Source of the DNA: Sphingobacteriia bacterium
GTDB taxonomy: Bacteria > Bacteroidota > Bacteroidia > NS11-12g > UBA9320
Assembly: GCA_008080835.1 (NCBI GenBank)
Contig: VMDK01000061.1
Coordinates: forward strand, 1 to 34,320
Reading direction: 5' to 3'
DNA: 34,320 nt
Shown: positions 1 through 8,773 of the stretch, piece by piece
Layout of the letters: each line of letters opens with the position of its first letter
Position numbering within the stretch: the first letter of the stretch is position 1
Position numbers and translations under genes: made by a program
Notes under the pieces: generated by a model
What the model saw: only the letters and a program-made list of their open reading frames with translations
The model's database searches: none
What the model was told of the DNA's origin: nothing

Positions 1-72
1 TGGGCCGTTGCAACCCATGCAAGGCAAGCAGATCAGAGTAAGAATGACTATTTGAAGAGTTCGAAATTTCAT
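1..72 (-). CDS. N-terminus of a putative lipoprotein (partial)
   Basis: On the minus strand an ATG at 72 opens a frame that stays open to the window edge and encodes 24 residues starting MKFRTLQIVILTLICLPCMG, followed by Cys-Asn-Gly-Pro. This is a short basic start, a hydrophobic stretch and a C-M-G-C lipobox, as in a signal peptidase II substrate. It begins 11 bp after the suhB stop and reads in the same direction, so it is probably the next gene of that transcript. The mature protein lies outside the window and no function can be given. Confidence 0.55.
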   Translation of the reverse strand, partial: MKFRTLQIVILTLICLPCMGCNGP

Positions 73-83
73 CTGATTCGAAA

Positions 84-866
84 TTAATCAAATGCAGCTT
101 CAATGATCGATTGGACATCCGCCATTACTTTGGGCTGAGCTGCGATGATCTCCTTTCCGTAGATGTAATCTGAACCACCTGCGAAATCTGTGATCAATCC
201 ACCTGCTTCCTCAACCAAAAGGGATCCACCTGCTACATCCCAGGGACTCAAGCTGTATTCAAAGAAGGCGTCAAACATTCCACATGCCACATAAGCCAGA
301 TCCATTGCCGCACTTCCGAGGCGTCGCACACCACGAGTGTGCTTCATGAACTGTTCCAATGCCTTGAGGTATTTCGAAGTTCGTTCAAAATCATAGTAGG
401 GGAAACCTGTTGCGATCAGAGTATCGTCCAGCTTTTCGTGTTCTGCAACTTTGATGCGTTCATCGTTCAGGAAGGCTCCCTTTCCGCGAACGGCGTGAAA
501 GAACTCACGGCGGTTCAATTCGAATACTGCACCAAGTTCCACTCTTTTGTCGACCTCAAGTGCGATACTGATGGCATATACGGGTACACCATGAACGAAG
601 TTCGTGGTTCCGTCAATGGGATCTATGATCCATCGGCTTCCCAATTGGCTTTGCGCCGTTGTCTTTTCCTCGGTAAGGAATCCTGCCTCCGGCAAAATAC
701 CATTGAGCCCATCTACCAGTTCTCGCTCCACTTGAACATCCATGTCCGTGACCAATTGGTTGAGTCCTTTGATGTCGAGATCCTTGAATCTTTGCCGCGG
801 ATCATTGAAGTGACCCGCTGCAATGTCGTTGACGAGTTTGTGAATGGGAGCGATCAGTTTTTGCAC
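84..866 (-). CDS. suhB: Inositol monophosphatase family protein
   Basis: A 260-residue member of the Mg2+-dependent, Li+-sensitive phosphatase family that hydrolyses myo-inositol-1-phosphate and related sugar phosphates in the cytoplasm. The metal-binding motifs are all visible: the Glu pair in LTEEKT (E66/E67), the core DPIDGTTNF (82-90, with D82 and D85), and WDVAGG with D210 near the C-terminus. The length is typical of the family. Translation starts at GTG 866 (MQKLIAPIHK), and a TAAATTCG sequence resembling a Bacteroidota -7 element lies at 879-872. The exact substrate cannot be read from the sequence; SuhB-type activity is the default call. Confidence 0.93.
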   Translation of the reverse strand: MQKLIAPIHKLVNDIAAGHFNDPRQRFKDLDIKGLNQLVTDMDVQVERELVDGLNGILPEAGFLTEEKTTAQSQLGSRWIIDPIDGTTNFVHGVPVYAISIALEVDKRVELGAVFELNRREFFHAVRGKGAFLNDERIKVAEHEKLDDTLIATGFPYYDFERTSKYLKALEQFMKHTRGVRRLGSAAMDLAYVACGMFDAFFEYSLSPWDVAGGSLLVEEAGGLITDFAGGSDYIYGKEIIAAQPKVMADVQSIIEAAFD

Positions 867-908
867 GGTGCGAATTTAGGATAATGCAGTTCGGTGAGGT
901 TAGGGGGG

Positions 909-1016
909 CCTGAAACAAGTTCAGGATGACCTCGTTATTTTCCAGCGACGGCCCTTGTTTGTGAGAATTTCGAGAACTTGATTTAGAAAGCGCTGTCATC
1001 CTGAACTTGTTTCAGG
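909..1016. repeat. Pair of inverted 22-bp repeats, each itself near-palindromic
   Basis: Positions 909-930 and 995-1016 are exact reverse complements over 22 bp, separated by 64 bp. Each copy is itself an imperfect hairpin (TCCTGAAC-TTG-TTTCAGGA). Two facing copies between suhB and the RNA methyltransferase gene look like a REP-type intergenic element. Similar words recur in many bacterial genomes, but that is memory, not a search. The stretch 867-1041 holds no convincing gene. Confidence 0.75.
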
Positions 1017-1041
1017 ATCTGTTCAAAACACAGAGTAACGC

Positions 1042-1773
1042 TCATCCGCACATCGCGTAGCAGATTATTCCTGCGCTTACACCCGCATTGAGACTCTCGG
1101 CATTCCCTTGGCCTTCAATGCTAATTGCTGTGTGGGTAATGGAAAGGAGCTCAGGGCGGATCCCGTTTGCTTCACTTCCGATCACAATGACTCCCGGAGC
1201 GGGATCATGCAGTTCCTTGACGGATGTACCTTCCAAGAGGGCGAAATAGAGTGGTGTTTTCCCTTCGGACATGAGTTCCTTTAGATCGGTATAGCTCACC
1301 TTCACTCGCGTGAAAGAACCCATTGTGGCCATCAAGGTCTTGGGGTTGTACAGTTCAACCGTGTCTGTTGAACAGATCACCTGTCTGATCCCGAACCAAT
1401 CGGCAATGCGGATCATGGTGCCGAGATTGCCCGGATCGTTGATCCCATCAGCCACCAATGTCCATTCATTTGCCGGGATCCGCACCTCTTCCTGCTTGGG
1501 TATATTCACCTGAGCAAGTGCACCGGGAGGACTTTTTAAGTTGCTGATACGCTCCATGTCCTTTGCAGAACATTCGACCAATTCAATTCCTGAATTTAAT
1601 ATCACATTGGATACACGCTCCGACTGTATATAAAGTCGTTCCACCCCATAGGAAGACGTGAGTAACTCCTGAATGGATTTCTCACCCTCCACGACAAATT
1701 GCGCGTATTTTTGGCGATACTTTTTGAGACCTAGAGACCTTATGTACTTGATATGCTGATTCGTAAGCGCCAT
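1042..1773 (-). CDS. TrmH/SpoU family RNA 2'-O-methyltransferase
   Basis: A 243-residue SPOUT-fold methyltransferase using S-adenosylmethionine to 2'-O-methylate RNA. The N-terminal substrate-binding part runs to about residue 100. The three SpoU motifs follow: motif 1 DGINDPGNLGTMIRIADWFG, motif 2 VIVIGSEANGIR and motif 3 with the knot-loop pattern IEGQGNAESLNAGVSAG. Whether the target is rRNA (RlmB/TsnR-like) or tRNA cannot be decided from sequence. The gene is divergent from the TamL gene, with no free DNA between them: its ATG (1773-1771) lies inside or immediately beside the TamL start, so each promoter must lie in the other gene's coding sequence. Confidence 0.93.
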   Translation of the reverse strand: MALTNQHIKYIRSLGLKKYRQKYAQFVVEGEKSIQELLTSSYGVERLYIQSERVSNVILNSGIELVECSAKDMERISNLKSPPGALAQVNIPKQEEVRIPANEWTLVADGINDPGNLGTMIRIADWFGIRQVICSTDTVELYNPKTLMATMGSFTRVKVSYTDLKELMSEGKTPLYFALLEGTSVKELHDPAPGVIVIGSEANGIRPELLSITHTAISIEGQGNAESLNAGVSAGIICYAMCG

Positions 1774-3999
1774 GTGAGCAAGCTGCTGACAAAAGTAGCC
1801 ATACTCCTGCTATCGAGTGCAGCCATGCAATCATGCAAGATGAGCAAGGTCGTTCCCGATGGGAAGTATCTCTTGCAAAAGAACAAGGTGAAAGGAAATG
1901 AGCTGGTCTCAAAAGGGAGTGTGCTCGATCAGGTAAACCATCGCCCCAATCGCAAGCTTCTCTTCTTCAAATTTCATCTTTGGGCTTACCGATCGGGATT
2001 CAAGAAGATCGGCGAACCACCGGTGATACTTGATTCGAACCTGATTGAAAAGAGCGCAAAGAATATCAGTGTCTATCTCTTCAAGAAAGGGTTCTTTTAC
2101 AATGACGTAGGCTATACGGTTAAAACCAGGAAGCACGGTAAGAAGGCCAAGGTATTCTATCAGGTGAAAGAAGGTCCGCAATTCAAGATCCACTCCGTAG
2201 AGTATCGGTCGATTAATCGGAGCATTCAGCATATCTTGGACAGTACTCGTTCAGCTTCCCTGATCAAAAAGAACAACGCCCTCGACTACGATGTACTTGC
2301 ACGTGAAAGAAGCAGGATCAATGACTTGATGCGAGAGAATGGTTATTTCATTTTTAACCGATCTCTGATCGATTACGAGCTGGACACTACAGTGACCACG
2401 AATCAAGTGGAGGTGCTGGTGAATATTTTGGAGGATCAGCGCCGTAAACAGCATGTTTACAGGATAGGGAGGGTCTTGACAGAAGTGGAGACCGGTATGA
2501 ACATCCCGGATACGGTCAAATCAGCCACAGCTGCATACATCATGAACGGGATGCGACTGAATACCAACGTTCTTCGAAGAAGTACGCAGCTGAGGAAGGG
2601 TGAGATCTTCCGGCAAAAGAACGTGTCCAATACCTATGAACGATTGATCAGTCTGGATCTGTTCCAGTCGGTTGATGTGCGTCTCACGCCGCGCGAAGGG
2701 ACAGATAGCACATTGATCGATGTATACATCCGTTTGGTAGCCGCACCGCGACATGACCTGATCTGGGAGCCACAACTGGTCACGACGGAACAACGATTTA
2801 ACGAGGAGATATCAACCAGGAACTATGGTCTTGCGAACGAGATCACATTGAAGAATAAGAATGTCTTTCACAATGGTGAAGAATTCAATGTGAGGCTGCG
2901 TACGGCACTGGAAACGCAGTTTGCGCGCGACAGCAACTCGCTGTTCTCGACCTTCATTCAGGAAGTGAATACCGAGCTGAAGGTCCCGGATCTACTGTTC
3001 CTGCCAAACCTCGGGAATAAGGTGAATTCCAGGACGAATTCTACCCGGATGAGTCTGTCGTATTTGTATGAGCGCAACCAATTCTACAATCGGCATTTGC
3101 TGCCGCTCACTTACAGTTACGAATTTGTCCAGAAGAATGCGACCTATTACTGGACGCCGATGCTCATCAGTTTGAACAAAGCCAGTTTCCACCCTGATGT
3201 CCTCGGTGAGCTGAATGAAGATTATCTGGAGGCTCAAAAGCGGTTGTTTACGAATAACTTGATCACTAGTCACCGATTTAGTGGTGTTGTGACCAACCGA
3301 GCCAAGTCACCGAACAACTTCTACTACTTGAATTCGAACTTCATTGAATTGGCGGGGGTGTTCCTTCCTCAGATCACTGATTATGGAGACAAGCTGGGAG
3401 TGAGTCACAGCACGTTTGTCCGCACCGATATAGATGTGCGTTACAATACGAAAGTGGGAGCAGGTCAGACCATGGTCTATCGATTTTACGGAGGAATAGG
3501 TGTGCCAATTGGAGACCGATCCATCATACCATTTGAGCGTCGTTTCTTTGCTGGCGGATCAAACCGATTGCGTGCCTGGAGGCTGCGTACCGTTGGGCCG
3601 GGTGGTTTTTCAAACGATTCCTCAGCCATTCAATTCTCCCGATCGGGAGACCTCGGAATCGCAGGGAATATCGAATACCGATTCGACATCATAGATGCCG
3701 CGGTAGATCTAGAAGGCGCTCTGTTCGCGGATGCCGGAAACGTGTGGAACTTGAAGAAGGATACGCTCTTTCCTGAGGGTGATTTTGACTTCAGCAAATT
3801 CTACAATCAATTCGCTGTCAACACCGGATTCGGACTGCGCGTCGATTTCGACTTCCTCCTGGTCCGTCTAGACCTGGGATTACCGATCATAGATCCTAAC
3901 GAACCGGCCGGCAAACGCTGGGTATTTGTCCACCCATGGCGAACCAGTTGGTTCCGCGAGCATGCGGTGTGGAACCTGGCTGTTGGTTATCCGTTCTAG
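1753..3999 (+). CDS. tamL: TamL-like lipoprotein, BamA/TamA family outer membrane protein
   Basis: A 748-residue protein of the Omp85 superfamily, which inserts or assembles outer-membrane and surface proteins. The N-terminus has a hydrophobic stretch and a lipobox-like MQSC around residue 27, followed by KMSKVVPDGKYLL. Lipid modification is the known hallmark of TamL, the Bacteroidota form of TamA. POTRA-like segments occupy roughly residues 100-340 (for example MNGMRLNTNVL and LDLFQSVDVRL). The C-terminal part is a 16-strand-type barrel, including the conserved RRFFAGGSNRLRAWRLRTVG (lid-loop-like) and an aromatic end (WNLAVGYPF). Start: ATG 1753 overlaps the divergent methyltransferase by 21 bp; GTG 1774 would abut it exactly and still keep the signal sequence. 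The gene ends 19 bp from the convergent T9SS gene. Confidence 0.9.
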   Translation: MLIRKRHVSKLLTKVAILLLSSAAMQSCKMSKVVPDGKYLLQKNKVKGNELVSKGSVLDQVNHRPNRKLLFFKFHLWAYRSGFKKIGEPPVILDSNLIEKSAKNISVYLFKKGFFYNDVGYTVKTRKHGKKAKVFYQVKEGPQFKIHSVEYRSINRSIQHILDSTRSASLIKKNNALDYDVLARERSRINDLMRENGYFIFNRSLIDYELDTTVTTNQVEVLVNILEDQRRKQHVYRIGRVLTEVETGMNIPDTVKSATAAYIMNGMRLNTNVLRRSTQLRKGEIFRQKNVSNTYERLISLDLFQSVDVRLTPREGTDSTLIDVYIRLVAAPRHDLIWEPQLVTTEQRFNEEISTRNYGLANEITLKNKNVFHNGEEFNVRLRTALETQFARDSNSLFSTFIQEVNTELKVPDLLFLPNLGNKVNSRTNSTRMSLSYLYERNQFYNRHLLPLTYSYEFVQKNATYYWTPMLISLNKASFHPDVLGELNEDYLEAQKRLFTNNLITSHRFSGVVTNRAKSPNNFYYLNSNFIELAGVFLPQITDYGDKLGVSHSTFVRTDIDVRYNTKVGAGQTMVYRFYGGIGVPIGDRSIIPFERRFFAGGSNRLRAWRLRTVGPGGFSNDSSAIQFSRSGDLGIAGNIEYRFDIIDAAVDLEGALFADAGNVWNLKKDTLFPEGDFDFSKFYNQFAVNTGFGLRVDFDFLLVRLDLGLPIIDPNEPAGKRWVFVHPWRTSWFREHAVWNLAVGYPF

Positions 4000-4018
4000 T
4001 TCCCTGATCTTTCTTGGA

Positions 4019-5438
4019 TCAAGACTTCATCACCTTGATCGATTCCGTGCGATAACGGGATTTGATCCGGATGATATACATACCCGGGATCCGATCCGTC
4101 ATATCCAATTCTATGGTCTCAAGCGTCGGATGTGGGAATACGGTCTCTTCGCGAAGCACTCGTCCGTGGTGATCCATGATCGTGAGATCCAACAACCCGC
4201 AATGCTTAAACCTTGAAGCGTCAAGCGTGATGTTCTCAGCGAATGGAACCGGGTATGCTTTCAGGTTCACATCACTCATGAATTCAACAGGGATCACGTT
4301 GGTCATGGTGCTTGCACCATCGAAGTCGAGCTGCGCGATGCGATAGTAATTCACACCGATCTCGGGAACTCCGTGTTCAAAGGTGTATTCACTTACCGAG
4401 TTACTGAAACCTACGGCCTCAACTTCTCCAACAGTCTGGAAGGAGCCATCACAAAGCATGTGCTCAACAAGAAATTTCTCTGCATTCCATTCCGCAGCAG
4501 TGGACCAATACAGGATAATCTTGTCGCCGAACTGTTCACCCGTGAAAGACAACCATTCTACCGGTAGTGGATCTCCCCATTCGATCACATATACAGCAGG
4601 GGACAGGTCTTCGAATCCTGCACTGTCCGACATGGTATAATTGAAGTAACAGGATGTCGAGCCAACACCCACGAACACGACTTTCAGGTTGTCGGCTTTG
4701 AAATTATGAATAACGGTATCCCCTGTGATCAATTCGCCCCTATAGCGCAATAGATTTCCATTCATGCCAGCCACGGAAGTGATTCGTAACGTATTGAATT
4801 CAGCTATCTTCGAACCGTCTTCTGCGTCGGTGATCGACATATCCACGTACGGATCGTGCCAAAGGTCGTCCGATGTATTGAGGTTTGGAGATTTTTCCAG
4901 ATAGACATATTTGTCTTCTGCTTCCGGTCTTTTATTGATCCCGAAATTCACTTCGGTGATATCTCCGCTGGCTCCGGTCTCCACAGCTACAAAGCCGTCG
5001 GGAGTGCCAGGTTCGATCCCAACATCAGTTTGGTTGTTCGAGCCGTACTGCTCTCCGGCAAACACCCAATTCTCCGGAAGAACCGGTGAGGGGAATTGGG
5101 TAGAGGTGCCAGCTCACGGTGCTGAGCATCAGTGAATAGCGTTCATTTGCCATTCCTTGCACCACATAAGTACCCGACTCACTCACGGAGGAGGAATCAA
5201 TGATCTTCGAGTCGACTACCCGGATCAGGTATGCCCAGAGTCCATCGCCTTCCACGCTGCTGATTGTAGTACCGTCAATGGTTGAATCTGTGAGACCTGA
5301 ACCATCATCATAAACAGTACCTGAAATCCCGATTGTTTGAGAATGGGCGAGAGGTGCAAATGTGAGCATCGCCAACATGAGCCCGATCTTACCGATCACA
5401 TTTCCGTAGAGTAAATTTCTAAAACGTATAGTTTTCAT
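4019..5438 (-). pseudogene. T9SS-sorted secreted protein, interrupted by a one-base frameshift
   Basis: Two frames together make one protein of about 472 residues. The 5' part (5438-5025) has a signal peptide (MKTIRFRN ... APLAHSQ) and a GISGTVYDDGSGLTD carbohydrate-regulatory or SdrD-B-like start. The 3' part (from about 5089 to 4019) carries LPENWVFAGEQYGSNN, a fibronectin-like module (LPVEWLSFTGEQFGDKIILY) and a C-terminal type A sorting domain (AYPVPFAENI ... GMYIIRIKSRYRTESIKVMKS). Removing one C from the minus-strand CCCC run (plus GGGG at 5090-5093) joins them as YPIPSPVLPENWVFAG, the expected family wording. Start: ATG 5438 is preferred over the upstream 5462 because the signal peptide begins there. 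The lesion may be a real mutation, slippage in a G run, or a sequencing error. Ligand and function are unknown. Confidence 0.82.
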
Positions 5439-5602
5439 GGATTTAGGTTTCAAAAATGTCATTGCCCCATAAGCCGGAGCATTACCTTACAAAGGTCAAA
5501 CAGAAACCCTGATAATTAAGTGCTTTTGCTCACATTGGACAGATGATATTTGGCAGTAGAACTACACTATTGGTCACGAGAAAGTCCTGGAATCATTCAT
5601 TC

Positions 5603-5631
5603 TTGAAGCACACTTTTTTATCGTAATATTG
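5603..5631 (+). promoter_or_regulatory. Putative Bacteroidota promoter (TTG, 18 bp, TAATATTG)
   Basis: TTG at 5603-5605 and TAATATTG at 5624-5631 are 18 bp apart and match the Bacteroidota -33/-7 pattern (TTG, about 19 bp, TAnnTTTG) with one mismatch. The GTG start of the M48 gene is only 5 bp downstream of the -7 box, implying a leaderless or nearly leaderless message. Confidence 0.4.
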
Positions 5632-5636
5632 AACCC

Positions 5637-6437
5637 GTGAGAAATCGTCTATTCATAGTACTCGCTTTTCTGTCCATCGGGCTTGGTGCCTGCAAGGATG
5701 AGGAAGGCAATTCCAAGGGCCTGAATCTGTTCTCTTTGCAGGACGATAAGGACTTCGGTAAGCAAGTGTCTGCCGAGATCGAATCGGATCCTGCGACGTA
5801 CCCGATCCTGGACAGCGCTCAATACCCTGAGGCCTATGCTCATTTGCATCGCATCACGAATAATATTCTCAACTCAGGGAGGGTGCAGTATAAGGACGAG
5901 TTCGTTTGGCAAACGAAGATCATTCACGACGACTCGGTACTTAACGCATTCTGCACTCCCGGTGGTTACATTTACGTCTATACCGGACTGATCAAGTTCC
6001 TGGATAGCGAGGATCAGCTAGCCGGAGTGATGGGTCACGAGATCGCACATGCGGATGAAAGACACTCTACAGAAGCTCTTACGAAGCAATACGGAACAGA
6101 AGTTCTGTTCGCTATTTTGTTCGGAAATGATCCCGGAGCGTTGGCGCAGATCGCGAAAGGTTTGCTCTCCCTGCAGTACAGCCGTACTAACGAGACCGAA
6201 GCTGACATGCGCTCCGTGGAATATCTTTATGAGACCGAATATGATGCCAGAGGTGTCGCAAGATTCTTTGAGAAACTTATTGCGGCAGGAGCAGGTGAAG
6301 GACCGGAATTCCTGAGCACACATCCAAACCCTTCTAACCGAGTAGAAGCGATCACGGATAAATGGACTGAGCTGGGCGGAAAGACCGGTGAGACCTTCGT
6401 AGACCGCTACAAAGAATTTAAAAACAGTTTGCCCTAA
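5637..6437 (+). CDS. M48 family zinc metalloprotease, lipoprotein
   Basis: A 266-residue envelope protease of the M48 family (BepA/LoiP-like), expected in the periplasm attached through a lipid. It starts at GTG 5637 with MRNRLFIVLAFLSIGLGAC, whose lipobox Cys is residue 19. The zinc motif HEIAH is at 134-138 (GVMGHEIAHADERH) and the third-ligand region NETEAD is at 185-190. SLQYSRTNETEAD and FLSTHPNPSNRVEAI are standard M48 sequence blocks. Family members degrade or mature misassembled outer-membrane proteins, so its position near TamL is suggestive, but the two genes are separated and not in one operon. A terminator follows at 6457-6492, so it appears monocistronic. Confidence 0.93.
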   Translation: MRNRLFIVLAFLSIGLGACKDEEGNSKGLNLFSLQDDKDFGKQVSAEIESDPATYPILDSAQYPEAYAHLHRITNNILNSGRVQYKDEFVWQTKIIHDDSVLNAFCTPGGYIYVYTGLIKFLDSEDQLAGVMGHEIAHADERHSTEALTKQYGTEVLFAILFGNDPGALAQIAKGLLSLQYSRTNETEADMRSVEYLYETEYDARGVARFFEKLIAAGAGEGPEFLSTHPNPSNRVEAITDKWTELGGKTGETFVDRYKEFKNSLP

Positions 6438-6456
6438 TTTTGCAGAGAAGCAACGG

Positions 6457-6492
6457 AAAAAGCCTTCCTGCATTTGTCGGAAGGCTTTTTTT
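6457..6492 (+). terminator. Rho-independent terminator
   Basis: AAAAAGCCTTCC (6457-6468), a 10-nt loop, then GGAAGGCTTTTTTT (6479-6492). This is a perfect stem with a T-tract, lying 20 bp after the M48 protease stop. Confidence 0.9.
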
Positions 6493-6520
6493 GTAACTTA
6501 AATAAACGCGTACTAAAAAA

Positions 6521-7756
6521 ATGGAACTTATTGACAACACCTACCAGATACAGGGAGTAGATCTCCTTAGTGTCGCAGAAGAGTTTGGAACCCCGCTTTA
6601 TGTGTATGATGCGGACATGATCAAATCGCAATACCACCGTCTGGTGGATGCATTCAAACCGGTGGATGTCAAGATAAAGTACGCGTGCAAGGCGCTCACC
6701 AATATGAATGTAATGCGCCTGCTTCGCAAAGAAGGATCAGGATTAGATACCGTTTCTATCCAGGAAGTGTATCTCGGTCTGGAGGCAGGATTTCAACCCG
6801 AAGAGATCCTCTATACGCCCAACTGCGTGAGCTTTGATGAGATCAAAAAAGCAGCGGAGATCGGTGTGCACATCAATATCGACAATATCTCAATCCTAGA
6901 ACAGTTCGGGAATGTGTTCAAAGGCGATATCCCGTGTTGTATTCGTATCAACCCGCACATCATGGCCGGAGGGAATACACATATCAGCGTCGGTCATATC
7001 GATTCCAAATTCGGAATTTCGATCTATCAGGTGCCTCATGTGGTACGAGTAGTAAATACCTATGGCATCAAAGTGAATGGCCTGCACATGCATACAGGTT
7101 CGGATATTCTCGATGCGCAGGTATTCCTAAATGGGGCCGAGCTGCTGTTCAACGCAGCACAGAATTTCAAGGATCTCGAGTTCATGGATTTTGGATCCGG
7201 ATTCAAGGTGGCGTATCGTGAAGGTGATGTCACTACCAATGTAGAAGCGATCGGAGCACAGATATCAGAGCGTTTTCAGCGTTTTTGTTCGGAGTATGGA
7301 CGAGATCTGGAGCTTTGGTTCGAACCCGGGAAATTCCTGGTCAGTGAGGCCGGATTTTTCCTGATGAAAGCGAATGTGATCAAGCAGACGACTTCCACCG
7401 TCTTTGTTGGAGTTGATAGCGGACAAAATCACATGATCCGCCCGATGATGTACGACGCCTATCACCATATCACGAATGTTTCAAACCCAAGTGGGACGGA
7501 GCGTGTGTATTCAGTAGTCGGATACATCTGCGAAACGGATACGCTGGGTTACGACCGGTTGCTCAACGAAGTACGAGAAGGAGATGTGCTTGCCATCCAC
7601 AATGGTGGGGCATATGCTTTTTCTATGTCTTCGAACTACAACAGCCGCTATCGTCCTGCGGAAGTAATGATCGTGGACGGGAAGGCACATTTGATCCGTA
7701 AGCGGGAGTCATTCGATGATCTGGTCAGAAACCAGGTCATGATCGAAAGCCTCTAA
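6521..7756 (+). CDS. lysA: Diaminopimelate decarboxylase
   Basis: A 411-residue PLP-dependent fold-III decarboxylase converting meso-2,6-diaminopimelate to L-lysine plus CO2, the last step of lysine synthesis. The PLP lysine is K57 in KYACKALTN. The phosphate-binding region is present as LHMHTGSDI and DFGSGFKVAY. EPGKFLVSEAGFFL follows, and the second active-site half is VVGYICETDTLG (the Cys-Glu-x-Asp motif) and NGGAYAFSMSSNYNSRYRPAE. GSG replaces the commoner GGG, a variant I recall from Bacteroidota. It starts at ATG 6521 just after a terminator. The stop overlaps the convergent DgkA-type gene by 4 bp. The dapB gene of the same pathway lies far away at 30247-30975. Confidence 0.96.
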   Translation: MELIDNTYQIQGVDLLSVAEEFGTPLYVYDADMIKSQYHRLVDAFKPVDVKIKYACKALTNMNVMRLLRKEGSGLDTVSIQEVYLGLEAGFQPEEILYTPNCVSFDEIKKAAEIGVHINIDNISILEQFGNVFKGDIPCCIRINPHIMAGGNTHISVGHIDSKFGISIYQVPHVVRVVNTYGIKVNGLHMHTGSDILDAQVFLNGAELLFNAAQNFKDLEFMDFGSGFKVAYREGDVTTNVEAIGAQISERFQRFCSEYGRDLELWFEPGKFLVSEAGFFLMKANVIKQTTSTVFVGVDSGQNHMIRPMMYDAYHHITNVSNPSGTERVYSVVGYICETDTLGYDRLLNEVREGDVLAIHNGGAYAFSMSSNYNSRYRPAEVMIVDGKAHLIRKRESFDDLVRNQVMIESL

Positions 7757-8109
7757 TTCAGTATTCTGAACACATACGGCAGGAATATGTGGAGCCCGAT
7801 AATGGCGCTTACGATCGCTAGGATCAGGACAGCTCCGGCTGCAACATCCTTTGCCTTAGCGATCAACGGGTCTTTCTCGGGTTCCACCTTGTCACATAGT
7901 GCTTCGATCGCTGTATTGAAGGCCTCAGCGCTCAATACTGCACCGATGCACAGAAGTACACATATCCATTCATAGTGGTCTATGTGAAATCGGAAACCGA
8001 GCAAAATGGCAACGACAGCGATGGAAGCTTCCACACGGGCATTCTGTTCTTCCCTGAAGAAGTTTCTCAAGCCTCGAAATGCGTGCTTAAAACTATGAAG
8101 GGTCTTCAT
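7753..8109 (-). CDS. dgkA: Diacylglycerol/undecaprenol kinase family membrane protein
   Basis: A 118-residue three-helix membrane kinase of the DgkA/UdpK family, which phosphorylates diacylglycerol or undecaprenol using ATP. The N-terminal amphipathic segment (SFKHAFRGLRNFFREEQNARVE) and the signature EAFNTAIEALCDKVEPEKDPLIAKAKDVAAGAVL are typical (written here only to identify the block around residues 61-94). Three hydrophobic segments are visible. It is the last gene of the minus-strand membrane-protein string, and its start lies 17 bp inside the DUF1361-like gene. Lipid specificity cannot be read; Gram-negative Bacteroidota members are often called diacylglycerol kinase. Confidence 0.9.
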   Translation of the reverse strand: MKTLHSFKHAFRGLRNFFREEQNARVEASIAVVAILLGFRFHIDHYEWICVLLCIGAVLSAEAFNTAIEALCDKVEPEKDPLIAKAKDVAAGAVLILAIVSAIIGLHIFLPYVFRILN

Positions 8110-8773
8110 GACGTTTCATTTTAAGTTGATCAGACACGTGCAGGAAGAAGTAATAATGCGCGGTGAGGAACACTCCGAATAAAAGTGTGAACATCCACAC
8201 GTGCATCTGCTCTCCCAATGGAAAGAGTAAGTGGTAAATATCGCGAATGAGTTGAAAAGGGTCCATGAACAAGTCCCAACTGTTCCAGCGTTCGATCCGC
8301 CCCAGATAGATCCCGAATGCTGCAGCCGATAATGCCACATGCACCGTGATCAAGGCAATTGTGCGGTGATAGAACTTGAGGAGCCAGAGGTATACCTTGT
8401 TCAATGAGACGAACCCAATGGCAAGGCCATTTAAAGCGAAGCTGTAGAACACAACCAGATCGATCCAAAAACTGTCAGTTGGACGACGATGCAAATGAAT
8501 GAAATCTGTGATCAGGTAAGGTGCATTTGGGAAGAACAGCAGCCACAATGCGAGCAAGCTGACACCAGCTATTCCCGGTTTCAATGTGATGAGTTTTCGA
8601 CTGATCAAATAGGGGATATACGCCAAAGCGAGATTCCAAATGAGGAATGCATACGTGATGCTGACCTCCGTAAAAATGCGGACGACGAGTATGCCGATAC
8701 TGAATGCAGCATGTAAGTAAATGATATGCCGGAATCGGAATTGTTTGTTCACAGGAAATGGGTACATGGTCAA
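8093..8773 (-). CDS. DUF1361-like integral membrane protein
   Basis: A 226-residue multi-pass membrane protein with about six to seven hydrophobic segments. It carries the wording I associate with DUF1361: LLFFPNAPYLITDFIHL (around residues 77-93), the YSFALNGLAIGFVSL block, and YLGRIERWNSWDLFMDP further on. No function is established for this family. Its start overlaps the upstream gene's stop by 4 bp (ATGA type) and its end overlaps dgkA by 17 bp, so it is translated within the same operon. Confidence 0.82.
   Translation of the reverse strand: MTMYPFPVNKQFRFRHIIYLHAAFSIGILVVRIFTEVSITYAFLIWNLALAYIPYLISRKLITLKPGIAGVSLLALWLLFFPNAPYLITDFIHLHRRPTDSFWIDLVVFYSFALNGLAIGFVSLNKVYLWLLKFYHRTIALITVHVALSAAAFGIYLGRIERWNSWDLFMDPFQLIRDIYHLLFPLGEQMHVWMFTLLFGVFLTAHYYFFLHVSDQLKMKRHEDPS

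Noticed and set aside
339-884. 181-residue plus-strand ORF opposite suhB
   Set aside because: Antisense shadow of a well-supported gene, without domain or start signal.
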